Assembly (NCBI RefSeq): GCF_003052605.1
Contig: NZ_QASO01000119.1
Location: 1 to 64,000 of the forward strand
DNA: 64,000 nucleotides
DNA from: Ectopseudomonas oleovorans
GTDB taxonomy: Bacteria; Pseudomonadota; Gammaproteobacteria; Pseudomonadales; Pseudomonadaceae
Direction of reading: 5' to 3'
The notes below the pieces were generated by a model. The model was not told the origin of the DNA. It was given only the letters and a program-made list of their open reading frames with translations, and did not search any database. The position numbers and the translations under genes were made by a program. Below are positions 58,719 through 64,000 of the stretch, piece after piece. Position 1 is the stretch's first letter, and each line of letters starts with the position of its first letter.

Positions 58719-58913
58719 CTCACGGCGACCTGCCCGCTCTGCGGCTTCGCCAAGCCGGAAACCATGCCCGCGGACGCCTGCCAGTTCTATTACGAGTGCA
58801 GCAACTGCAAGGCGCTGCTGCGCCCCAATCCGGGGGAATGCTGCGTGTTCTGTTCGTTCGGCTCGGTGAAGTGGCCGCCGATCCAGCAGCAGCTGCGTGG
58901 GTGTTGCCCGTAG
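58695..58913 (+). CDS. GDCCVxC-type small cysteine-rich protein
   Basis: A 72-residue protein from GTG 58695 with the pattern TCPLCGFAKPETMPADACQF YYECSNCKALLRPNPGECCVFC. This matches the GDCCVxC family found beside metal-resistance genes, with GECC replacing GDCC and Trp in KWPPIQ where the family has Cys. The start is uncertain because the reading frame is fused to the P-type ATPase fragment upstream (LLTGDNE). Four CxxC-like pairs suggest metal binding. Confidence 0.65.
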   Translation: MLLTGDNELTATCPLCGFAKPETMPADACQFYYECSNCKALLRPNPGECCVFCSFGSVKWPPIQQQLRGCCP

Positions 58914-58925
58914 AGCTCGGGTGGA

Positions 58926-59092
58926 TTACAGGTCGTAGTCAGGGTTGCGCAGCGGACGCAGCTCGCCGCGGGCGACCTCTTCCGGTACCGCAAAGGACAT
59001 ACCGACCGAGTATGTTGATGTGTTCGTAGATCAGCGGCGACAGCCGGGCCACATCCTCTTCCAGTACCGGGTAAGCCCCAAGTTTCATGCCG
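58926..59092 (-). pseudogene. C-terminal remnant of another Tn3-family transposase
   Basis: The minus strand reads MKLGAYPVLEEDVARLSPLI then YEHINILGRY and, after one extra base, SFAVPEEVARGELRPLRNPD ending at TAA 58926-58928. The LSPL..EHIN..G.Y pattern is the typical end of Tn3-family transposases, but the wording differs from both tnpA genes in this window. It is the tail of an older transposon, frameshifted and cut off upstream. Confidence 0.62.
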
Positions 59093-59102
59093 TTGCTCGG
59101 TC

Positions 59103-60422
59103 TCAAGACTCATCCACCTTCGCTTTCGGAGGCGGTGGCAGAAAGAAAAAGGGCCGCTGGGGTGGGGCCACTAGGGTATCGGTTATCTTGATACTGCTGC
59201 CCTTGCGGCGTTTTTTCTTACCGTCCTTGTCCACGGCGAGGAGATCACCATTGGAGACTGCAATATCCAGAGCCTGCTTCACCCGTGACTCGTCCGCCAT
59301 CGTGTAATTGGCAAGCCCACTCATTAGGCTTCCAAACGATTGCTGTTCAACCTCGTAAACCTGCTTGGGCAGCAACTCCGACAGTTCACCTCGGATGCGG
59401 GTATCCGTGACGATATCGAACTGATGCTCCTCCTCGAATATCAGCTCTTGCTGATCCGTCACCTTGATGTCGCGATTGGCGTCATAGCCAAAGAAGCATG
59501 AGGGAGACAGCATGTGGGAGAAGTTGTTGCCGTACTTCCAGTGGATCTTCTTCATCACGTCATTGGCGCGGTAGCTCTTCGCCAAGTGGATGAACCAGTA
59601 CGCCATGGGGTTGGCGCCCACGGGGCGGATGAAAAAGATGGTCATGAACGGTGCGCCGGTTTCCTCCTTGATCCCGTCGGATAGGCAGCGTTGAATCAGG
59701 TACTGCCAATCGCGCGGGTTATGCGCCTTCAGGTGCTTAAGCATGTCCCATGGGATATGCCGTTCCAAGTCGATATTGGAGATGGCCTTTCGATTGGCCT
59801 GGCGGTCGGAGAGATAGGCCACCAGGAAGTCGACATTGAAGGTCAGCAGCACCTCGGCATTGGCTATGTTCTGAAAGATCCATTTGATCTTGGAGAACGG
59901 CACGTCGCTGTAGCCGTACTGATCCAGCAGAAACAGAACCCGCTCGCTCATGCCGAACGATTTGAGGTTGTGGGCGATCGCCGGTAACGCCTGGGTGAAC
60001 TCGGCGGTATGCAGGTGTACATCGCGGCCGAAGCGCTGGCTGTGGCCTCGGCTGGCCAGGACGGCGTGCAGACAGTCGATGTTGTCTTTCTTCACATCGA
60101 CAAAATAATGCTGGGAGCGGATGGGACGGGGTTTAATACGGCCAAGGTTATTGCGAACTTCGGATTCTTGAATTGCCTCCAGGGCGATCACCGGCGATCC
60201 GAAGTGCTTGCCACCCGCGTCATCGTTGTAGATACCACCGCCACTAAAGCCATCGACGACCGACAGGCCCAGCGCAGGCATCTGCTGATTGCGCATCAGG
60301 ACATCAATGTAAGTCTGAATGTACTCATCGATGATCTGGTGTTTGATCTTGCTGTGCGGGTCGATGGTTGGAAAAGTCTGGCTCGCCCAATCCCACCGGT
60401 ATTTTTCGTCATCCTTGGCCAT
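59103..60422 (-). CDS. tcmP: Three-Cys-motif partner protein TcmP
   Basis: A 439-residue protein of the TcmP family, named because it is encoded beside proteins with a three-cysteine motif. The N-terminal part has a methyltransferase-like glycine loop (LSVVDGFSGGGIYNDDAGG) and a later LFLLDQYGYSDVP. The C-terminus ends in a proline stretch (FFFLPPPPKAK). ATG 60422 is preferred; the frame is open to 60488. It follows the DUF5131 gene by 22 bases. Biochemical function is unknown; a defence or nucleic-acid modification role is inference. Confidence 0.82.
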   Translation of the reverse strand: MAKDDEKYRWDWASQTFPTIDPHSKIKHQIIDEYIQTYIDVLMRNQQMPALGLSVVDGFSGGGIYNDDAGGKHFGSPVIALEAIQESEVRNNLGRIKPRPIRSQHYFVDVKKDNIDCLHAVLASRGHSQRFGRDVHLHTAEFTQALPAIAHNLKSFGMSERVLFLLDQYGYSDVPFSKIKWIFQNIANAEVLLTFNVDFLVAYLSDRQANRKAISNIDLERHIPWDMLKHLKAHNPRDWQYLIQRCLSDGIKEETGAPFMTIFFIRPVGANPMAYWFIHLAKSYRANDVMKKIHWKYGNNFSHMLSPSCFFGYDANRDIKVTDQQELIFEEEHQFDIVTDTRIRGELSELLPKQVYEVEQQSFGSLMSGLANYTMADESRVKQALDIAVSNGDLLAVDKDGKKKRRKGSSIKITDTLVAPPQRPFFFLPPPPKAKVDES

Positions 60423-60444
60423 CGAGTAGTCCTTGTCGTGGTGA

Positions 60445-61188
60445 TCAGGCGAGGTTGAGCAGCGGGATCTCATCCCAGGTTTGGCCATTCAGGAGCCGGC
60501 CGTTGGCTTTCTTCGAGCGTTTAACGCCATCGGCTCCCCAACCGCCCCATTGTTTGAAGAAGAAGGCCGAACCGAATTCATCGCACTGGCGATGAATGTT
60601 GTCGACCCATTCCTCCTTCATGGGACGCGCCTTGCCACCCGACTCACCGCCAACGATGACCCAGTGGATGTCGGTCAAATCCAACTCGCCCAGATCCTCC
60701 AGCAAGGGTTCGGCCGAGAGGAAGCGGATTGTTGCGTCTATGCGGCGCAGGCAGTCTATGCGCGGCACGCCATAGGCTTTGTCCTCGACCGATACTCCCA
60801 GCCAGGCGTTCACGGGCGGAGTCCGCTGGCTGAAGTAGTCGGCCAAGCGCTCGGCACGCTTGGTGAGAATCTGGAAGGTGTGTTGAGACGCCTGGCGAAT
60901 CACCTCGAACACCTGGTCGATGTACTCGTCCGGCACCTGCTCGTGGAACAGGTCGGACATCGAGTTGACAAAGTAGATGGTCGGTTTCTTGCGCTGCAGC
61001 GGTTCCTGAAGCTTTTCCGGCCGCAGGCTCAGGCGGAAACCGTTCTCGTAACCCGGCGTGCCCATGGCTTGCAGGCGGTGGGCCATGTTCTCGGCATAGC
61101 AGTGTTTGCAACCCGGCGATACCTTGGTGCAGCCCACCACCGGGTTCCAGGTCATTTCCGTCCATTCGATGCTGGTCTGCGTACTCAT
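60445..61188 (-). CDS. DUF5131 / phage Gp37-Gp68-like protein with three-Cys motif
   Basis: A 247-residue protein with the motif VVGCTKVSPGCKHCYAENMA (Cys-x6-Cys-x2-Cys), reminiscent of radical-SAM iron-sulfur sites. Further conserved-looking segments are IYFVNSMSDLFHEQVPDEYI, FLSAEPLLEDLG and WVIVGGESGGKARPMKEEWV. It is the expected partner of TcmP. Such genes occur in phages and mobile elements, and activity is unproven. ATG 61188 follows AGGAGTGAAGGTGCA. It lies between tcmP and tnpS on the same strand. Confidence 0.85.
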   Translation of the reverse strand: MSTQTSIEWTEMTWNPVVGCTKVSPGCKHCYAENMAHRLQAMGTPGYENGFRLSLRPEKLQEPLQRKKPTIYFVNSMSDLFHEQVPDEYIDQVFEVIRQASQHTFQILTKRAERLADYFSQRTPPVNAWLGVSVEDKAYGVPRIDCLRRIDATIRFLSAEPLLEDLGELDLTDIHWVIVGGESGGKARPMKEEWVDNIHRQCDEFGSAFFFKQWGGWGADGVKRSKKANGRLLNGQTWDEIPLLNLA

Positions 61189-61217
61189 TGCACCTTCACT
61201 CCTGTCGTGCGTCGATG

Positions 61218-62189
61218 TTAGTGAGAAGCTGGCAGTTGCGTCAAAGTGCCAGTAATCAGTTCAAGGGCGGGTTTCGCCGCCAGGCCGCCAAAGGAGATGG
61301 CGGGGTCGATGTAGCGCATGGCCGACTTGATGTCCTTCCAACCCACGTAGGTCATCAGCGCCTTGAGATCCCAGCCGTTGGCCGTGGCCCAGGTGGCGAA
61401 GCCACGGCGCAGCGAATGGCTGGTGTACAGCTCAGCCGGTATCCCGGCGCGCTGTAGGATGTGCCGTAACAAGCTGATCAGGCTGCCAGGATGCAAGGCC
61501 TCGTCGCTCAGCCGCCCCCAGCGATCCAGCCGGCGGAACACTGCGCCGCGGGTGATGCCGGCAACACTGATCCAGTCGAGATAGGCCTGTACCGGGCAGA
61601 GGCGTTTCAGGGCCGGTGCGTAATGGGTCGTGCCGAGGTTTTCCCGGTCACCCTTGCTCTGCGGCAGGAACAGGCTCATGCCAGCACCGGCCTCGGCCTG
61701 GATATGCTCGACCTGCAGTCGACAGAGTTCGTCGCTGCGAAAGCCGCGCCAGAAGCCGATCAGCAGCAGCGCCGCATCGCGCCGACTGCGCAGCAGGCTT
61801 GTCAAGTTTCCGGACTGCCGAGCCCGTTCGGCTTCCTGATTCAGCCAGTGAACCGCCTGCTCCAGGTGTTGCAACTGCAACGGTGCAGCCTGCTTCGTTT
61901 GCGCCGGATGCAATGTGCGGATGCCTTTGAGCACCTGTCGCACCGTGGGCGTCTTGGTCGGATCAGGAAAGCCCTGGGCGATATGCCACTGGGCCAGGGC
62001 GGCCAGGCGCTGTTTGAGCGTGCTAAGGCTTAGGGTGTCGGCGTAGTCCACCAGGTAGCGCACGATGCTGTCGCTGGTGGCGGGCAGGAAGCCGCACCAA
62101 GTCACTTCGAAGTGCTCGATGGCCGATTGGTAGCTGCGGCGAGTGTTTTCCCGCGTACCGGCTTGCAGATAGCGACCGACATCCTTCAT
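61218..62189 (-). CDS. tnpS: TnpS tyrosine recombinase for cointegrate resolution
   Basis: A 323-residue tyrosine recombinase that, with TnpT, resolves Tn4651-type cointegrates. Catalytic motifs: Arg in GFWRGFRSDELCRLQ, Lys in LPQSKGDRENLG, HSLRRGFATWA (His..Arg), and GWKDIKSAMRYIDP (Trp and nucleophile Tyr). Starting at ATG 62189 gives 323 residues, the length I recall for TnpS of Tn4651; the frame is open to 62267. It is divergent from tnpT. Confidence 0.88.
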   Translation of the reverse strand: MKDVGRYLQAGTRENTRRSYQSAIEHFEVTWCGFLPATSDSIVRYLVDYADTLSLSTLKQRLAALAQWHIAQGFPDPTKTPTVRQVLKGIRTLHPAQTKQAAPLQLQHLEQAVHWLNQEAERARQSGNLTSLLRSRRDAALLLIGFWRGFRSDELCRLQVEHIQAEAGAGMSLFLPQSKGDRENLGTTHYAPALKRLCPVQAYLDWISVAGITRGAVFRRLDRWGRLSDEALHPGSLISLLRHILQRAGIPAELYTSHSLRRGFATWATANGWDLKALMTYVGWKDIKSAMRYIDPAISFGGLAAKPALELITGTLTQLPASH

Positions 62190-62368
62190 CGCCCGAGATT
62201 GCCCTTTGTGTACTGGAAAACGGTTGTCAAGCGACCGTTTTTGCCATCTGATTAAATAATGCTCCATTATTTTATCTGATTTATTTGCTTTAAACGCGCT
62301 TTACATCAATTAAATATAGTATGTAAATACATAGTATGTAATATAATACGAAATCGTAGGAGCAGATC
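62190..62368. promoter_or_regulatory. Candidate rst resolution site between tnpS and tnpT
   Basis: This AT-rich stretch between divergent tnpS and tnpT is where the resolution site lies in Tn4651. It contains a perfect 8-bp palindrome AAATAATG-ctc-CATTATTT (62254-62272), flanked by direct repeats ATCTGATT (62246-62253, 62274-62281). A second palindrome TATGTA-aa-TACATA (62320-62333) lies just upstream of tnpT. Crossover and TnpT-binding parts were not assigned. Confidence 0.65.
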
Positions 62369-63367
62369 ATGGCCCGCGGCGGCATCAACAAGGCACTGGT
62401 TCAGAAGGCGCGGCAGGCAATTCTGGCGCGGGGCGAGAACCCCAGCATCGACGCGGTAAGGGTCGAACTTGGCAATACCGGCTCGAAAACCACCATTCAC
62501 CGCTACCTGAAAGAGCTCGAAGACGCCGAGCGCGGCCGAGATACGGCCTCGATCCCGCTCAGCGAACAGCTGGCCAATCTGGTCGGCCAACTGGCAGATC
62601 AGTTAAAGGAAGATGCGCAGGCGGCCGTGGCCCAGGAGCGCGAACAACTGGCACATGACCGGCTTGATTTCCAGAACCAAGCGCGGCTGGCCGAAAGCCG
62701 AATCCAGCAATTGGAAAGTCAGTGCAGCGGGCTCACAGAACAGCTCCAGGTTGTCCAGCACGCGCTACAGCAGGAGCAGCAGCGACGCCAACAGGGCGAG
62801 GTCGAGAATGCCCGCCTGTTGCAGGCCAACCGCGACCTGGAGGAGCGCCTGCAAGACCGCGATGGGCAGATTCGCTCGCTAGAGGAAAAGCATCAGCACG
62901 CACGTGACGCCTTGGAGCACTACCGCCAAGCCAGCAAGGAGCAGCGTGAGCAGGAACAACGTCGACACGAGTCGCAGATGCAGCAACTGCAACTAGAGCT
63001 ACGGCAATTGCAGCAGACCCTGATCGTCAAACAGGACGAGTTGACCCAACTGAACCGCGACAATGCGCGCCTGCTCGCAGAAGCGCGGCAGTTGCAAAAA
63101 GAGCAGCATGCGCAGCAACAGCTACTGGCACAGAAAGCTCAGGCCCTGGAGGCCTTGCAAAACACGCTGACCGGCGCCGAGCGCTTGAATGAAACCCTGG
63201 AACAGCGTTGTCGCACATTGCATGAGGAGGTGTCCCGGCTGGGTGAAGCCTCCGCGATCCAGACGCAACAGGCGCAAGGCCTGCAGGAGCGCCTGATCGA
63301 AGCCACTGCACAGCTGAAGCTACTCGGGGCGCCGCTTGCGAACAGCGATGGCGCACGTAGCCCATGA
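62369..63367 (+). CDS. tnpT: TnpT cointegrate-resolution accessory protein
   Basis: A 332-residue protein with a KfrA-like N-terminal DNA-binding domain (INKALVQKARQAILARGENP SIDAVRVELGN...) followed by a long Gln/Glu/Leu-rich coiled coil (about residues 60-320). Length and divergent placement match TnpT of Tn4651, which binds the resolution site and boosts TnpS. ATG 62369 follows GTAGGAGCAGATC. No defect was seen. Confidence 0.88.
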   Translation: MARGGINKALVQKARQAILARGENPSIDAVRVELGNTGSKTTIHRYLKELEDAERGRDTASIPLSEQLANLVGQLADQLKEDAQAAVAQEREQLAHDRLDFQNQARLAESRIQQLESQCSGLTEQLQVVQHALQQEQQRRQQGEVENARLLQANRDLEERLQDRDGQIRSLEEKHQHARDALEHYRQASKEQREQEQRRHESQMQQLQLELRQLQQTLIVKQDELTQLNRDNARLLAEARQLQKEQHAQQQLLAQKAQALEALQNTLTGAERLNETLEQRCRTLHEEVSRLGEASAIQTQQAQGLQERLIEATAQLKLLGAPLANSDGARSP

Positions 63368-63405
63368 ACCGGCACACTGAGCCTATGCGCTGAGTGGAGG
63401 TGAAG

Positions 63406-64000
63406 ATGACACTACTTGAGACTGCCAGTGAGGGGGCTGCGGAACCTGTCCGCTTGACTACGCCGCTGGGCCAGGCCATTGGTAATCTGTTCGCCCGGGC
63501 CTTGCCGCTACTGAATGGCAATCCGCCAGGCTCGCTCAAGGTCTTCATCTTCGGCGGCTGCGCGGTGCACCTGCTCACCCATGCGCGTGGTAGTGCGGAC
63601 ATCGATGCGGAGATCGAGGCGGCCCGTGTGCTGCGTAAGGAAGAGATCATGGCCGTCTATACACCGCCAGAGGGTTATGAGGACAGCGACGGCCGCGACT
63701 TGCAGGTGTACTTGGATCAGAACTACACCAATGCCCTCGGGCCATTGCACGAGGACTACCGTGAGCGTGCCATCCCCATGCAGGGTTTCGAGGGTGAGCA
63801 GCCGCTGCATGTTTTCGTTGCTGCCGGCGTGGATCTGGCAATATCCAAGCTCGGCCGCTTTACGGAAAACGATCAATCTGATATCGAACAGCTCATCGAA
63901 TGCGGCCGTGTCGATGTCGGCCAGTTTGTTACACTGGCAACAGAGGCAATCGATTATGCTGTGGGCAACCGAAGCGCAATGCTAGGCTGCCTGAAACTGG
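63406..64000 (+). CDS. DUF6036-like nucleotidyltransferase, partial
   Basis: The frame from ATG 63406 (GTGGAGGTGAAG upstream) is open for 198 codons to the window edge. The motif VFIFGGCAVHLLTHARGSADIDAEIE is the nucleotidyltransferase active site (GG...H...R.S.DID). Similar proteins include AbiEii-type toxins and DUF6036. It starts 38 bases after tnpT on the same strand and may be part of a toxin-antitoxin pair whose partner lies outside the window. Confidence 0.75.
   Translation, partial: MTLLETASEGAAEPVRLTTPLGQAIGNLFARALPLLNGNPPGSLKVFIFGGCAVHLLTHARGSADIDAEIEAARVLRKEEIMAVYTPPEGYEDSDGRDLQVYLDQNYTNALGPLHEDYRERAIPMQGFEGEQPLHVFVAAGVDLAISKLGRFTENDQSDIEQLIECGRVDVGQFVTLATEAIDYAVGNRSAMLGCLKL

Larger units (their letters stand above)
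41068..64000. mobile_element. Tn4651-type Tn3-family transposon with copper/silver resistance cargo
   Basis: The element starts at 41068 and is not closed within the window. Diagnostic parts are a 1004-residue tnpA with tnpC directly downstream, and the divergent resolution genes tnpS (tyrosine recombinase) and tnpT about 17 kb away. Cargo between them is copA-cueR, cusCBAF, small metal-binding proteins, remnants of other elements, and a DUF5131-TcmP pair. A nucleotidyltransferase gene follows tnpT at the right edge. Confidence 0.88.

Noticed and set aside
61491..62033. Plus-strand 180-codon frame opposite tnpS
   Set aside because: Antisense to a full tyrosine recombinase with all catalytic residues; no independent support.
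1..64000. CRISPR arrays, tRNA and rRNA genes
   Set aside because: No regularly spaced direct repeats, no cloverleaf-like or rRNA-like sequence was recognised on either strand.

Overview
This window looks like part of a conjugative plasmid from Pseudomonas or a close relative: a backbone of about 36.5 kb (4504-41067) with a heavy-metal transposon on each side. The host call rests on gene content: a Tn501-type mercury transposon, a Tn4651-type transposon, plasmid umuDC (rulAB-like) genes and a DUF2790 protein. All family assignments come from reading the translations and motifs; no database was searched.

Layout. Positions 1-4503 are the right part of a Tn21/Tn501-group mercury transposon: partial merT, the divergent merR promoter, merR, a leftover internal Tn21-type terminal repeat, res, tnpR, tnpA and the right 38-bp repeat. 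Positions 4504-6800 hold a likely replication region with an IncFII-like RepA. Positions 7000-16200 are accessory: orphan antitoxin-like genes, a GNAT-like protein, SOS-regulated umuD with a frameshifted umuC, two nucleotidyltransferase/AbiEi-like genes, and a tightly coupled minus-strand set encoding a DEDD exonuclease, three HAD phosphatase-like proteins (plus a fragment of a fourth) and a metallophosphoesterase. Positions 16200-28850 are the transfer-initiation block: a MOBF relaxase-helicase, a small DNA-binding accessory protein, a probable oriT region, stbABC-like genes and a coupling protein, arranged much like IncW R388. Positions 29050-33913 hold an exonuclease, a tyrosine recombinase and TraX/TraY genes of an IncI (Dot/Icm-like) secretion system. 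Positions 34137-41067 hold small envelope proteins, an OmpA-like lipoprotein, parA with a ribbon-helix-helix partner, and kfrA. Two families of repeated operator-like sequences tie these promoters together.

At 41068 the left repeat of a Tn4651-type transposon interrupts a small plasmid gene, and the element runs past the right end of the window. It carries tnpA-tnpC on the left and the divergent recombinase pair tnpS/tnpT near the right edge. Its cargo is a copper/silver resistance island (copA-cueR, a DUF2933 protein, cusCBAF, a lipoprotein, and a minus-strand group of small envelope proteins), two CueR-type promoters, debris of older elements, and a DUF5131-TcmP pair of unknown function. 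The CueR homologue keeps Cys112 but has Gly in place of Cys120.

How the genes work together: CopA would export Cu(I) from the cytoplasm and CusCBA/CusF would move it from the periplasm out of the cell, with the small secreted proteins probably buffering metal. The relaxase, accessory protein and coupling protein would process and deliver the plasmid to an I-type secretion channel, most of which is not in this window. ParA with its partner, KfrA and the Stb proteins would maintain the plasmid. The most novel-looking parts are the coupled HAD/phosphoesterase/exonuclease set, the gene nested inside traI, the shared operator families, and the DUF5131-TcmP pair in the transposon.
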